A stretch of 64,000 nt of DNA, from NCBI RefSeq assembly GCF_900240405.1, contig NZ_OEQK01000001.1, positions 611,799-675,798 of the forward strand, given 5' to 3'. Origin of the DNA: Salirhabdus sp. Marseille-P4669 (GTDB lineage Bacteria; Bacillota; Bacilli; Bacillales; Alkalibacillaceae). The notes beneath the pieces were generated by a model. It searched no databases, was not told the DNA's origin, and saw only the letters and a list, made by a program, of their open reading frames with translations. The translations under genes were made by a program, and so were the position numbers. Shown piece by piece: positions 44,793-54,594 of the stretch (positions within the stretch are counted from its first letter, which is position 1; each line of letters starts with the position of its first letter).

Positions 44793-44806
44793 TGTAAGCG
44801 TTATCT
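44793..44806 (+). promoter_or_regulatory. Possible cre site before binding-protein gene
   Basis: TGTAAGCGTTATCT matches the cre consensus except for the last base, and fully matches the relaxed form. It lies 72 bases before the binding-protein start codon. Confidence 0.45.
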
Positions 44807-44877
44807 AATAATGGTTTTTCCCTAGATATTTGTCTAGGTAAAAATAAATACAAAAAATCCTTAAGGGGGAAAAAGAC

Positions 44878-45903
44878 ATGAAAAAGGTTGTCTTAAGTCT
44901 AGTATCTGTACTATTTCTAGTCGGTATTCTAGCGGGCTGTGTTTCTGGTGAAAGTAGCTCAGATAAAAAGGATTCAAAGGAATCTGGAAGTGACGATGGC
45001 ATTTCCATCGCTGTAGTACCTAAGCTAGTTGGTATTCCATACTTCAACGCTTCTGAAACTGGCGCAATCAATGCTGGTGAAGAGCTTGGCGTAGATGTGG
45101 AATATACTGGTCCTACACAAGGGGATGCTGCTGCACAGGTTAAAGTTATTGAAGATTTAATTTCTAAAAACGTGGATGTATTAGCAGTAGCACCAAACGA
45201 TCCAGCTTCTGTTGAGCCTGTACTTAAAAAGGCAAAAGATCAAGGAATCCACATTATGGACTGGGATACTCCAGCTAATAATGTAGACGTATCAGTAAAG
45301 CAAGTAGATGACGAAGAATTTGGTCGTCACTTAGCGAAGAAGCTAGTTGAAGCAATGGGCACAGAAGAAGGCGAAATCGCAATTCTAACTGGTGGTCTTT
45401 CTGCAGCAAACCTTAACGCATGGATTGACGCTGCAACTGCTGAATTAGAAGAAAACTATCCTGGAATTAAAATCGTAACTGAAAAAGTTCCTACGGATGA
45501 AAAACAACAGGTTGCATACCAAAAGACACTTGACTTAATTAAGTCTTATCCAAATCTTAAAGGTATTCTTGCAGTATCCACACCTGCTCCATTAGGGGCT
45601 GCTCAAGCTGTTCAAGAAGAAGGACTTCAAGATGAGATTTCAGTAGTAGGTTCTGCTCTACCAACTGACTCTGCTCCATTCTTAGAAGATGGTTCTCTTG
45701 ACACTGCAGTACTATGGGATCCAGGTAAACTAGGTCACTTAACAGTAGCTATCGGTAAAATGTTAGCTGAAGGTGAATTCCCTGAAGATGGTCAAGAAAT
45801 TGAAGGTGTAGGTCCAATTACCGTTCTAGAAGATGGTAAAACAGTAATCATGGGTCCTCCACAAGACTTCACAGCAGAAAACGCTGGAGACTTCGATTTC
45901 TAA
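44878..45903 (+). CDS. Sugar ABC importer binding lipoprotein (RhaS/RbsB-like)
   Basis: A 341-residue lipoprotein. Signal peptide ends LVGILAGC with Cys21, followed by a Ser/Lys/Asp linker, then ISIAVVPKLVGIPYFNASET and the PBP1 sugar domain (VLAVAPNDPASVEPVLKKA; MDWDTPANNVDVSVKQVDDE). The motif style resembles autoinducer-2 and rhamnose-type binders. AAGGGGG precedes the ATG. The gene is separated from its permeases by 231 bases containing hairpins and a cre-like site, so its level may be set separately. Confidence 0.9.
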   Translation: MKKVVLSLVSVLFLVGILAGCVSGESSSDKKDSKESGSDDGISIAVVPKLVGIPYFNASETGAINAGEELGVDVEYTGPTQGDAAAQVKVIEDLISKNVDVLAVAPNDPASVEPVLKKAKDQGIHIMDWDTPANNVDVSVKQVDDEEFGRHLAKKLVEAMGTEEGEIAILTGGLSAANLNAWIDAATAELEENYPGIKIVTEKVPTDEKQQVAYQKTLDLIKSYPNLKGILAVSTPAPLGAAQAVQEEGLQDEISVVGSALPTDSAPFLEDGSLDTAVLWDPGKLGHLTVAIGKMLAEGEFPEDGQEIEGVGPITVLEDGKTVIMGPPQDFTAENAGDFDF

Positions 45904-45917
45904 GAATCTCAAGGAAC

Positions 45918-45961
45918 GCATAGAATGAACGTCCCCGCCTTGCGGGACGTTCCATCTATGC
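45918..45961 (+). terminator. Long hairpin after binding-protein gene
   Basis: Outer arms GCATAGA/TCTATGC and inner arms GAACGTCCC/GGGACGTTC form a strong stem. There is no T run, so it may protect the mRNA end as much as terminate. Confidence 0.6.
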
Positions 45962-45981
45962 ACATAGCAAGTGCAGTGGCT

Positions 45982-46030
45982 GGGGTTTTTTGGTGCCTGT
46001 CACTCCCCGAAATTTGTCGAATCACGACAT
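45982..46030. repeat. Possible dispersed palindromic element
   Basis: GGGG (45982-45985) and CCCC (46005-46008) bracket GGTGCCTGTCAC, followed by AAATTTGTCGAAT. I recall GTGACAGGCACC-type palindromes as common dispersed repeats in Bacillaceae genomes. Only one copy is seen in this window, so the call rests on resemblance. Confidence 0.3.
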
Positions 46031-46114
46031 GATACCTACGCCCCGCAATAAATACAATTATCATCCCCACCACCATTTCTCCACCAAAATCAAAAACTAG
46101 GAGGCTCTTACGAA

Positions 46115-47062
46115 ATGAAGCTACAAAACTTTCAATTAAAAAATGAAAAAATAAAAGAAGCATTTTTGAAATTAAAGCAAGAACATCCAGAACGGTTCGA
46201 AAAGCGATTGAAATTGTCCTGGAGCAATTGGGGCTTTGGTTTGGAATCTTTGGAGGAATCTGTGGCACGGTTAAAAAATGCAGGAATTGATTACATCGAG
46301 CTCCATGGGAATCATTACGGAGAAGACCTAGGCTACGATGTAAACGAGACAGTAGCAATTTTAAACAAATTTAATATGAAGGTTTCCGGTGTATGCGGTA
46401 TGTTTTCTGCGGAAAATGACTTAGCTAGCAATCTCCCAAGTAAACGTCAAGCCGCTATAAGCTATATTAAACGTGAAATCGCGTTTACAAAGGCTGTTGG
46501 GGGAGAGTATTTGCTTGTTGTACCTGGTGCAGTTGGCCGCCCAGATGCGTATGACGATACAGAATTCGAACGCAGTGTTCAAACCTTACGTCCATTAGGA
46601 AACTTATTTTTAGAAAGTGGTGTAAAAGCGGCAATTGAGCCAGTCCGTGCTGCAGAAGTGAGCTTTGTCCATACAGTAGCAGATGCGAAAAAGTATATTA
46701 AAGCTGTAAACCATAAAGGTATCAACCATATAAACGGAGACATTTATCATATGCAGTCCGAAGAAGCTCATATCGGAGAGGCTATCCTAGAAGCAGGTGA
46801 TCAACTCGTCAACCTGCACCTTGCTGACAGCAACCGTGGCGCACTTGGGGAAGGCTTTATGGATATCGATACGATTATTATGGCACTTTATGTAATCGGT
46901 TATAACGAAGGAAATAAATTTTTATCACCAGAGCCACTTGGGCCAGGTGGAGATCCATATCCCGCGATGAATGCAGTGCCGGATAAAGCAAAGCTCGATC
47001 ATTTAGTAAAACAAACCGCAACATACTTCAGAGAACGTGAAGAGGAATTACTGAAGCTTTAA
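46115..47062 (+). CDS. TIM-barrel sugar isomerase/epimerase (ketose 3-epimerase-like)
   Basis: A 315-residue AP-endonuclease-2-fold protein. An N-terminal helical lead precedes [20 protein letters not shown]. Metal-site regions visible are [34 protein letters not shown] and [12 protein letters not shown]. These resemble D-tagatose/D-allulose 3-epimerases and L-ribulose 3-epimerases. AGGAGG precedes the ATG. It is followed 17 bases later by an AraB-like kinase, so it probably makes that kinase's ketose substrate. Confidence 0.83.
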   Translation: MKLQNFQLKNEKIKEAFLKLKQEHPERFEKRLKLSWSNWGFGLESLEESVARLKNAGIDYIELHGNHYGEDLGYDVNETVAILNKFNMKVSGVCGMFSAENDLASNLPSKRQAAISYIKREIAFTKAVGGEYLLVVPGAVGRPDAYDDTEFERSVQTLRPLGNLFLESGVKAAIEPVRAAEVSFVHTVADAKKYIKAVNHKGINHINGDIYHMQSEEAHIGEAILEAGDQLVNLHLADSNRGALGEGFMDIDTIIMALYVIGYNEGNKFLSPEPLGPGGDPYPAMNAVPDKAKLDHLVKQTATYFREREEELLKL

Positions 47063-47079
47063 AACGGGAGGGGACTACA

Positions 47080-48750
47080 ATGACAAAATACGCATTAGGT
47101 GTGGACTATGGAACAGAATCAGGTCGTGCTGTACTTGTTTCGTTAGAGGATGGAACAGAAATTGCAGAGCATGTGACACCGTATCCGCATGGAGTAATTG
47201 ATGAAAAATTACCAGTTTCGAATGTGGAGCTTGGCTATGAATGGGCATTACAACATCCAGGAGATTATTTAGAAGTCCTAAAAAACTCAGTACCAGCAGT
47301 AGTAAAACAATCGCAAATAAATCCAGAAGATATTATTGGGATTGGTATCGACTTTACTGCATGTACAATTCTACCGATAGATGAAAAAGGGCAGCCATTA
47401 AGCTTCCATCCGAAATGGACAGAAAATCCGCACAGCTGGGTAAAGCTTTGGAAGCATCACGCTGCACAGGATGAAGCAAACAAAATTAACAAAATTGCTG
47501 CAGAGCGTGGCGAAAAGTTTCTACCACGTTACGGCGGAAAGTTATCTTCCGAATGGATGCTTGCAAAGGTTTGGCAAATTCTAGACGAAGCTCCTGAAGT
47601 ATATGAGGAAGCAGACCAATTCGTAGAAGCGACAGACTGGGTCATTTCTCAAATGACAGGTACCCTAGCGAAAAACAGCTGTACGGCAGGCTATAAAGCC
47701 GTTTGGCATAAACAAGATGGCTATCCATCCAAGGACTTTTTTAAAGCATTAGACCCTAGATTAGAAAATGTTACCGAAACAAAGCTTCGCGGAGAGATTT
47801 ATCCACTTGGAACAAAAGCTGGGGAGCTATCCGAGGAAATGGCAGCGTTAATGGGCTTAAAGCCAGGAACTGCAGTAGCTGTAGGAAACGTCGATGCGCA
47901 TGCAGCAGTACCAGCAGTTGGAGTTGTGACACCAGGTAAGCTAGTCATGGCCATGGGGACATCGATTTGTCACATGCTTTTAGGGGAAGAAGAGCAAGAC
48001 GTAGAAGGGATGTGTGGTGTTGTAGAAGACGGCATTATCCCGGGACTTTATGGCTATGAAGCCGGCCAATCTGCAGTGGGAGACATCTTTGCTTGGTATG
48101 TGGATCAAGCAGTGCCTGCATACGTGGAAAAAGCGGCAGCAAAAGAAGGTAAAAATGTTCACCAATACTTAGAAGAAAAAGCCTCCGAGTATAAGCCAGG
48201 TGAATCAGGGGTGCTTGCACTGGATTGGTGGAATGGAAACCGCTCGGTGTTAGTGGATACAGAGCTTAGTGGACTGCTTATCGGTGCAACCTTACAAACG
48301 AAGCCGGAAGAGATTTATCGTGCTTTATTAGAGGCAACTGCATTTGGAACACGTAAAATCGTCGATGCTTTCCGTCAAAATGGCATTCGCGTGGATGAGC
48401 TTTATGCTTGTGGCGGATTACCACAAAAAAATCGTCTACTCATGCAAATTTATTCAGATGTAACGAACCTACCAATTAAGATTGCAGCATCGAAGCAAAC
48501 ACCAGCATTAGGTGCTGCCATGTTTGGAGCGGTAGCAGCAGGATCAGCAAATGGTGGATATGACAGCATTATCGATGCAGCTGAAAAAATGGCTCGAGTA
48601 AAAGATGAGGTAATCCAACCGATTCCTGAAAATGTAGCGATTTACGAAAAGCTGTACGAAGAATACAGTAAACTTCATGATTATTTTGGTCGTGGAGAAA
48701 ATAATGTAATGAAGCGGTTAAAAGCAATTCGTTCCGAAGTAAGTGAATAA
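47080..48750 (+). CDS. araB: Ribulokinase (AraB-like FGGY kinase)
   Basis: A 556-residue FGGY kinase of the AraB type: [20 protein letters not shown] at the N-terminus, [16 protein letters not shown] (about 85-100), [12 protein letters not shown] (about 270), and the C-terminal [20 protein letters not shown]. Length matches AraB (about 560). Ribulokinases phosphorylate L-ribulose and often D-ribulose. No araA or araD is present in this window, so its product would need the AlsE-like epimerase or genes elsewhere. A terminator closes the unit. Confidence 0.88.
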   Translation: MTKYALGVDYGTESGRAVLVSLEDGTEIAEHVTPYPHGVIDEKLPVSNVELGYEWALQHPGDYLEVLKNSVPAVVKQSQINPEDIIGIGIDFTACTILPIDEKGQPLSFHPKWTENPHSWVKLWKHHAAQDEANKINKIAAERGEKFLPRYGGKLSSEWMLAKVWQILDEAPEVYEEADQFVEATDWVISQMTGTLAKNSCTAGYKAVWHKQDGYPSKDFFKALDPRLENVTETKLRGEIYPLGTKAGELSEEMAALMGLKPGTAVAVGNVDAHAAVPAVGVVTPGKLVMAMGTSICHMLLGEEEQDVEGMCGVVEDGIIPGLYGYEAGQSAVGDIFAWYVDQAVPAYVEKAAAKEGKNVHQYLEEKASEYKPGESGVLALDWWNGNRSVLVDTELSGLLIGATLQTKPEEIYRALLEATAFGTRKIVDAFRQNGIRVDELYACGGLPQKNRLLMQIYSDVTNLPIKIAASKQTPALGAAMFGAVAAGSANGGYDSIIDAAEKMARVKDEVIQPIPENVAIYEKLYEEYSKLHDYFGRGENNVMKRLKAIRSEVSE

Positions 48751-48780
48751 ACACAATTTCGAACATGCATAATAAAGGAC

Positions 48781-48815
48781 AAGGCATTGGAGATAATCCA
48801 ATGCCTTTCCTTTTC
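48781..48815 (+). terminator. Terminator after araB-like gene
   Basis: AAGGCATTGGA pairs with TCCAATGCCTT around GATAA, followed by TCCTTTTCC. It closes the sugar block. Confidence 0.88.
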
Positions 48816-49033
48816 CTCCGCCCTAAACGTCCTACATTCGACAAAATAAAGTATTTATCTTTTCCAGATAGTTCTATTCACGAATTCATGTTAAATTCCG
48901 ATTACAAAAAAAATATTTTGTTGCAGAATCTCTTAAAAAGTGGCAACATATGTAGAGTGAATAACGTCTAATATAATAGCTGCATTTATATATGTAGTTT
49001 TTTGTCATATATTCTTAGATAGAGGTGCGAAAA

Positions 49034-49993
49034 TTGGAGAAACGTACAGAGAGAAGAAGAGCAAAAAAGAAAAAAAGAAAAGGCTTGAAAATATTTTTAA
49101 CCGTAGTAGCTGTTCTCGTTTTAAGTGTAGTAGGATATGGACTTTATGTCTATAGCCAGGTAAAAGACACTGTTAATAATGAAATTCATGAAAAAATCGA
49201 TAGTATTGAGTCCCAACCAGACAAAGCAAAAGAAGGAAAAGAATCCCTTAATATTTTGCTAATGGGTGTTGATGAACGGGAAAATGATACAGGTCGTGCC
49301 GATACATTAATTTTACTATCCTTAAATCCGAAAACAAACAGCATGCAGCAAATAAGCATACCACGTGATACGTATACCGATATTATTGGTTATGGTACAA
49401 CAGATAAAATTAACCACTCCTATGCGTATGGTGGAACGGATATGACGGTTGCTACAGTAGAAAACTTCTTAGATGTGGAACTAGATTATTACGTGAAGAT
49501 CAACATGGAAGGCCTTAGCCAGCTTGTGGATGCTGTTGGTGGTGTTACAGTGAACAACCCGATTGAGTGGACTGATTCAGGTAAAGATGGCTATAAAGCA
49601 GGCTACCATTATGCCCAAGGTGAAATCGAACTAAATGGGGAGCAGGCAATGGGATTTGTTCGTATGCGTAAGCAGGACCCAGCTGGGGATGCAGGTCGTA
49701 ACGAACGCCAGCAAATCTTAATCAATGCAATCGTGAAAAAGGGTGCTAGTGTTGGGTCTGTCACAAGAATCGGTGACATTTTAGATGTTCTAGGTAATAA
49801 CGTAAATACAAACATGTCCTTTGATGAAATGAAGAGCATTTTTAAAAACTACCGTGATACTATATCTAACTCAGAGTCCTACAAAATTGAAGGCTATGGA
49901 GAATATATCGGTACTACATGGTATTACATGGTGCCTGAGGAAGAACGCCAAAAGGTACATGATTTAATTGTTGATTTTAATGCAGAGAAATAA
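49034..49993 (+). CDS. LytR-CpsA-Psr (LCP) family cell-wall polymer ligase
   Basis: A 319-residue membrane protein. A very basic N-terminus (KRTERRRAKKKKRKG) precedes one transmembrane helix (about 18-40), then an extracellular LCP domain with RADTLILLSLNP, SIPRDTYTDI and KINHSYAYGG plus a conserved Arg-rich segment GFVRMRKQDPAGDAGRNERQQ. LCP enzymes attach teichoic acids or other anionic polymers to peptidoglycan. TTG 49034 has AGAGGTG upstream; the GTG at 49025 lies in that site. Position before yigZ-degSU matches B. subtilis yvhJ (TagV). Confidence 0.92.
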   Translation: MEKRTERRRAKKKKRKGLKIFLTVVAVLVLSVVGYGLYVYSQVKDTVNNEIHEKIDSIESQPDKAKEGKESLNILLMGVDERENDTGRADTLILLSLNPKTNSMQQISIPRDTYTDIIGYGTTDKINHSYAYGGTDMTVATVENFLDVELDYYVKINMEGLSQLVDAVGGVTVNNPIEWTDSGKDGYKAGYHYAQGEIELNGEQAMGFVRMRKQDPAGDAGRNERQQILINAIVKKGASVGSVTRIGDILDVLGNNVNTNMSFDEMKSIFKNYRDTISNSESYKIEGYGEYIGTTWYYMVPEEERQKVHDLIVDFNAEK

Positions 49994-49999
49994 TCTATT

Positions 50000-50028
50000 A
50001 CGAGCTCAACTACTGAGCTCGTTTTTTT
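50000..50028. terminator. Terminator between LCP gene and opposing gene
   Basis: ACGAGCTCA pairs with TGAGCTCGT, then seven T on the plus strand. The opposing gene ends within the T run. Confidence 0.92.
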
Positions 50029-50656
50029 ATACTTCAAACTTATCCAACACCTTGTCCATCATTACAGAACGGGTTTCCTTTTTCATTGCTTCGTATTGGT
50101 CCTTTAAATCATCCGCAAGAACTGGATTGTGCCCATTTTCCTTAAGCTCGGCTTGCATTTGCTCGTACACCTCGTTGAAGGATTCATCTGTATTGTTCTC
50201 TAATTCGGTGATTGCTTTTTGGTACTTTAAATAAAGCGTCATTACATTGGCTTCTCCATCATCATTCTTGTCAGCAGTATACTCATCGTACGCATGGTTC
50301 ATTAATTCATTTAGCTTATGCTCCACCTGTTCCTGAAGGCTGTTTAATGAGGCTTCGTATTTACGTACAATCGTGTCCTCGGTTAAGGTTTCTGTATCTT
50401 TATTTGGAGCTGGAATAGTACGTTTTGCTGTAGCTGGGTCCAAGGCACCCATTTGGGGAACACCATGGTTTAAGTCCTGCGCTCCTCCTTCCTGCTCCTT
50501 CGTCTCCTCACTATCACCTATATCTAACTTATAATCAGAATCAATTAATTCTTGAATTTTAGCATCTTCAATCGTAAACATTTTGAGTGGATCTATATAG
50601 TAAAATACAGCACCACAGATAAACAATAAGATTATTGAGAATAGCAGTTTTCTCAT
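50027..50656 (-). CDS. Membrane-anchored hypothetical protein
   Basis: A 209-residue protein of unknown family. One N-terminal hydrophobic segment (LLFSIILLFICGAVFYYI, about 4-21) is followed by an acidic linker (ELIDSDYKLDIGDSEETKEQ) and a long charged helical region with probable coiled coil (about 95-205). The segment contains YTADKNDDGEANVMTLYLKY, with a DxNxDG-like acidic loop reminiscent of calcium-binding loops. Start ATG at 50656 with GGTGGA upstream. It sits alone, convergent with the LCP gene. A cell-surface role is likely, function unknown. Confidence 0.7.
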   Translation of the reverse strand: MRKLLFSIILLFICGAVFYYIDPLKMFTIEDAKIQELIDSDYKLDIGDSEETKEQEGGAQDLNHGVPQMGALDPATAKRTIPAPNKDTETLTEDTIVRKYEASLNSLQEQVEHKLNELMNHAYDEYTADKNDDGEANVMTLYLKYQKAITELENNTDESFNEVYEQMQAELKENGHNPVLADDLKDQYEAMKKETRSVMMDKVLDKFEV

Positions 50657-50850
50657 TTGTTCCACCGTCCTACCGTTACTTTAAAAACATTATGGACAGC
50701 AAACAACGGGGCTATTCAATCAAAAATAAAAATGTTTAAGAAAAATGTAATAATTTATCAGATTATGTCACAAACTAACAGGTTCGCTATTCATGAAATT
50801 GTGAAAATGTTATAATAAAACTAGTTTTGCTAAGCTAAGTGAGGGACATT

Positions 50851-51351
50851 ATGAAAAAGAAATGGTATTTTTGGTTATTTCCGATATTGTGGATGGGTAT
50901 TATCTTTTACTCCTCTGCTCAACCTTATGAAAAACAAGATATAAAACCGTTTTTTAATAAATATATAGATTTTAGCTTTCTTGAACCGCTCGTAAAGCAT
51001 ATTGAGTTTACCTATCATCATAGTCAAGTAAGTGTGGAAGCGCTTGGAATAAATGGATTTGTAGAGTTTTTTATTCGGAAAGGTGCACATTTCACTGTTT
51101 ATCTAATCTTATTTTTGTTGTTCGTAGTAGCATTTCACAAAACGACAAATATAAAAAAGCTGCAAAAAGTGTCACTTTCCCTGTTGTTCACAGTGTTCTA
51201 TGCAATTTTTGACGAAATCCACCAAGGATGGACGCCGAATCGAACCCCGTTTTATGGAGATGTGATCATTGATACAATAGGCGCAATCGTTGGGGCAGGG
51301 CTATTTCTTCTTATTAGTAATTCCCTACAAAATAGGAAAAAAGGGATGTAA
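50851..51351 (+). CDS. VanZ-family membrane protein
   Basis: A 166-residue protein with about four transmembrane helices. VanZ features are the early WMGIIFYSSAQPY, the middle FIRKGAHFTVYLILF and the conserved acidic loop IFDEIHQGWTPNRTPFYGDVIIDTIGA. VanZ-like proteins are widespread in Firmicutes; a minority relate to teicoplanin resistance and most have no assigned role. ATG 50851 follows GTGAGGGAC. The neighbouring LCP gene hints at an envelope function. Confidence 0.87.
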   Translation: MKKKWYFWLFPILWMGIIFYSSAQPYEKQDIKPFFNKYIDFSFLEPLVKHIEFTYHHSQVSVEALGINGFVEFFIRKGAHFTVYLILFLLFVVAFHKTTNIKKLQKVSLSLLFTVFYAIFDEIHQGWTPNRTPFYGDVIIDTIGAIVGAGLFLLISNSLQNRKKGM

Positions 51352-51540
51352 GACAGTCCTTAATACTGGTTTTATTGGGAATAAAAGGGAAAAGTTGAGA
51401 AAATTGAATGTGAAAACGTAAATAAAGCGCATTTTTTTGGTTAATTTTCTCAACCTGGAAACCATTGATAAATAATGATATACGGTTTATAATATAAACA
51501 TCCTCGATCATTTTTTGAATAAATAGACGCTACTGTATTG

Positions 51541-51572
51541 GCCGTTCCATTCAATGGAGCGGCACTTTTTTT
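51541..51572 (+). terminator. Terminator-like hairpin downstream of vanZ-like gene
   Basis: GCCGTTCCAT pairs with ATGGAGCGGC around TCA, followed by AC and a T run. Confidence 0.8.
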
Positions 51573-51608
51573 GTAGAAAAAACGAAATGTAACCACTACG
51601 TACATACA

Positions 51609-51650
51609 CAAAAAAATCGAAAGCGCTCGAACTAGCACCTTCGATTTTTG
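51609..51650 (-). terminator. Bidirectional terminator after yigZ
   Basis: AAAAATCGAA pairs with TTCGATTTTT across a 20-base loop, with T runs on both strands. It probably ends the yigZ transcript. Confidence 0.75.
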
Positions 51651-51687
51651 TCATTTCCCGGGGAATACTCTAGTTTAAAATATGTAT

Positions 51688-52323
51688 TTATGATACATCA
51701 ATTTCGATATAATCCTCTTCTAGTGCCTCAATTTGGGCTTGCGCATTTGTGAGTTCCACAATCCAGTCCTTGAACGCTTCGACCTGATCCATCTCTACAT
51801 GCACATGAAAAGCTACATTTTCCAGATAATCTATATTGGAAAGTAAATAATCGGAAGATCGCAGCTCGTTTTCTAGCTTACCAAGCAACGTGTAGTCTAT
51901 TGTCACTTTCAAATGCTTCATCAATAAGCGTTCGACAACCCCAATATGATCAATTGCCTCTGAAGTTGACTTCGAATAAGCACGAATTAATCCACCAGCA
52001 CCTAATTTAATACCTCCAAAGTATCTCGTAACGACTACAGTTGTATCTTTTAGGTCCTTTTTCTTTAACACCTCTAAAATTGGAACACCTGCAGTACCGC
52101 TTGGCTCCCCATCATCATTCGCTTTTTGAATTTGATTCCGTTCACCAATCATATAAGCAGAGCAATTGTGCGTAGCGTTGTAGTGCTCCTTTTTAATTTG
52201 CTGAATAAACTGCTGCGCCTCCTCTTCTGTTTCCGTTCTTTTAACGTGACCAATGAAGCGCGACTTCTGAATGACAATTTCATGTGAACCACTTTGTTTT
52301 ATTGTGAAATATTTTTTTAACAT
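51688..52323 (-). CDS. yvyE: YigZ/IMPACT-family protein
   Basis: A 211-residue UPF0029/IMPACT protein. The N-terminal domain contains SRFIGHVKRTETEEEAQQFI, NATHNCSAYMIGE and the hallmark DDGEPSGTAGVPIL; a C-terminal DUF1949-type domain follows (LKVTIDYTLLGKLENELRS). Orthologue of B. subtilis YvyE, whose place beside degS is conserved here but divergently oriented. Start ATG ending at 52323 has AGGAGGC upstream. The family has been linked to translation or peptide handling; the exact role is uncertain. Confidence 0.92.
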   Translation of the reverse strand: MLKKYFTIKQSGSHEIVIQKSRFIGHVKRTETEEEAQQFIQQIKKEHYNATHNCSAYMIGERNQIQKANDDGEPSGTAGVPILEVLKKKDLKDTTVVVTRYFGGIKLGAGGLIRAYSKSTSEAIDHIGVVERLLMKHLKVTIDYTLLGKLENELRSSDYLLSNIDYLENVAFHVHVEMDQVEAFKDWIVELTNAQAQIEALEEDYIEIDVS

Positions 52324-52519
52324 ATTGTAAAAGCCTCCTATATCCTCCATTATAAAAAGAGAATGTAATTATTAGCAAACAGGTTATCATATGCATTAAA
52401 ATGGGAATAATAATAAAATTAATATTAAATAACATTTAAATGTAGAAAAATAATCGAAAACCCCTCGAAATCATAATATAATCCGTAGTGTATAGGTAGG
52501 AAGTTGGAGGAGATCGAAA

Positions 52520-53656
52520 ATGTCTCATAATCAAACGGAACGAAAAATGCTTAATAAAATATTGGAAGACATGCTTGCTGTTGTTTCCAATAGTAAAGAT
52601 GAAGTGTTTGAAATCGGCGAACAATCCCGTAAAGAATATGAGGAAGTAGAATTAGAGCTTCAATTAGTAAAAGAAAAAGTGGTGCAGATCATTGAAGAAG
52701 GCGATCGACTAGAGCGACGTGTCAAGCAGTTTCGGATTAGACTCTCGGAGGTAAGTAAAAACTTTAAAAATTACTCAGAAGAAGAAGTGAAAAATGTATA
52801 TAACGAAACACACATGCTTCAGTCCGAGTTACTAGTGCTTCGAGAAAAAGAGGACCAACTGAGAAGCCGCCGCAATGAGTTAGAACGGCGATTGTTAAGC
52901 TTATCCGAAACGGTCGAACGAGCTGAAAATCTAATTGGAAAAATATCGGTTGTCCTTACTTACTTAACGGATGATTTAAAAGGGGTATATGACACATTAG
53001 AATCGGCTAGGGAAAAAGAAGAGTTTGGCCTAAAAATTATAGATGCACAGGAAGAAGAACGCCGAAAGCTTTCAAGAGAAATACATGATGGTCCAGCCCA
53101 AAGCCTTGCTAATGTAATGCTACGTTCAGAGCTAATTGAAAGAACCTTCCGTGAGCGCGGAATTGAAGAAGCCATTCAAGAGGTAAGATCCGTTAAACAA
53201 ATGGTCAAATCGGCACTGTTTGAAGTGAGACGTATTATTTATGACTTACGACCAATGGCCTTGGATGATATTGGTGTTATTCCAACGTTAAGAAGATACT
53301 TGAAAACAGTAGAAGAGTACAGTAAAAACGAGATTAAGTTCGTGGCAATTGGTGAAGAAAGACGTTTGGATCCAAAATATGAAACAGCTTTATTTCGTCT
53401 CGTTCAAGAGGCAGTACAAAATGCAGTGAAGCACGCAAATGCTACCCTCATTCAAGTCAACTTTGAATTAACTCCACGATGTGTCAACATTATTGTAGTG
53501 GATAATGGTGTTGGGTTTAATACGGATGAAAAAACGCGATCTTCCTTTGGGTTAATTGGAATGAAAGAAAGAGTAGAAATTCTTAATGGAGAATTGGAAA
53601 TTTCATCAAAAGAAAAGGAAGGCACTAAAATTGCGATAAAAGTCCCATTACTTTAG
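52520..53656 (+). CDS. degS: DegS sensor histidine kinase (cytoplasmic)
   Basis: A 378-residue soluble kinase with no transmembrane segment. A long coiled coil covers about residues 20-165. The HisKA_3 motif ERRKLSREIHDGPAQSLANV holds the phosphorylated His near residue 190, and the HATPase domain (VVDNGVGFN, SFGLIGMKERVEILNG) is C-terminal. DegS phosphorylates DegU, controlling exoenzymes, motility, biofilm and competence. Length and gene order match B. subtilis DegS (385 residues). Confidence 0.96.
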   Translation: MSHNQTERKMLNKILEDMLAVVSNSKDEVFEIGEQSRKEYEEVELELQLVKEKVVQIIEEGDRLERRVKQFRIRLSEVSKNFKNYSEEEVKNVYNETHMLQSELLVLREKEDQLRSRRNELERRLLSLSETVERAENLIGKISVVLTYLTDDLKGVYDTLESAREKEEFGLKIIDAQEEERRKLSREIHDGPAQSLANVMLRSELIERTFRERGIEEAIQEVRSVKQMVKSALFEVRRIIYDLRPMALDDIGVIPTLRRYLKTVEEYSKNEIKFVAIGEERRLDPKYETALFRLVQEAVQNAVKHANATLIQVNFELTPRCVNIIVVDNGVGFNTDEKTRSSFGLIGMKERVEILNGELEISSKEKEGTKIAIKVPLL

Positions 53657-53807
53657 TAGGAAGGAATAATGGCACAAAATCTAGTAATTGTTGTATAATG
53701 GAATAATAGAGAGAGAAATTTGGTAAAGTTTATCCACTTATAAATGACTAATAACAGTAGACTATTTAATTGAACGATTCACTAAACTATACAGGAGGTC
53801 GAGGATA

Positions 53808-54488
53808 ATGGGCGCAAGAATAGTTTTAATTGATGATCATAAACTATTTCGAGAGGGTATTAAACGTATCCTAGATTTTGAGGAAGATTTTGAAGTTGTT
53901 GCTGAAGGCGATGACGGAAATCAAGCAATCGAATTAGTTCGCACGTATCACCCAGACGTCGTGTTAATGGATATTAACATGCCGACGATTAACGGTGTCG
54001 AAGCAACAAAAAATCTAATGATGCAATTTCCAGATGTGAAAATAATCATACTTTCTATACATGACGATGAAACATATGTCACACATGCTCTTAAAACAGG
54101 GGCTCAAGGATACTTACTTAAAGAAATGGATACAGATGAACTAATTGATGCAATCAAAGTGGTGAAAAACGGAGGTTCGTATTTACACCCGAAAGTAACC
54201 CATAATCTAGTTCGGGAGTATCAAAGACTAGCAAATGGTACCTCACACATTTCAGGAACGAAAATCGTAGAGTACCGCAAACCACTTCACCTATTAACAA
54301 GACGTGAATGTGAAGTTTTACAGCTATTAGTGGACGGAAAAAGTAATAGAGGTATAGCTGAAGCACTTTATATTAGTGAAAAAACAGTTAAAAACCACGT
54401 ATCAAACATATTACAAAAAATGAATGTAAACGATCGGACGCAAGCTGTAGTACTAGCAATTAAGAACGGCTGGGTAGAAGTTTCGTAA
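53808..54488 (+). CDS. degU: DegU response regulator
   Basis: A 226-residue NarL-type regulator. Receiver domain: phospho-acceptor Asp55 in [14 protein letters not shown]-terminal LuxR-type [23 protein letters not shown] and [22 protein letters not shown] precedes the ATG. The 150-base gap after degS contains TTGTTGTATAATGG, so degU may also have its own promoter, as in B. subtilis. It is the master switch between motility, competence and exoenzyme production. Confidence 0.97.
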   Translation: MGARIVLIDDHKLFREGIKRILDFEEDFEVVAEGDDGNQAIELVRTYHPDVVLMDINMPTINGVEATKNLMMQFPDVKIIILSIHDDETYVTHALKTGAQGYLLKEMDTDELIDAIKVVKNGGSYLHPKVTHNLVREYQRLANGTSHISGTKIVEYRKPLHLLTRRECEVLQLLVDGKSNRGIAEALYISEKTVKNHVSNILQKMNVNDRTQAVVLAIKNGWVEVS

Positions 54489-54509
54489 GCAAATAGAATG
54501 GAAAAGGAA

Positions 54510-54542
54510 ACAGATTCTAGTGAGGACTAGGTCTGTTTTTTT
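54510..54542 (+). terminator. Terminator after degU
   Basis: ACAGATTCTAGT pairs with ACTAGGTCTGT (one bulge), then a T run. Repeat array 3 starts just beyond. Confidence 0.85.
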
Positions 54543-54594
54543 GTGGAGTGATATTTGGGGATTATTTGATGGTGTAGTTGAATAAATGTGCTGT

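Larger units (their letters stand above)
51352..51687. other. Non-coding stretch between vanZ-like and yigZ genes
   Basis: No gene supported. It contains a perfect 12-base inverted repeat, GTTGAGAAAATT (51394-51405) with AATTTTCTCAAC (51443-51454), and a small TTTTATT-GGG-AATAAAA hairpin near 51370. The two terminators listed separately lie further right. Confidence 0.6.
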
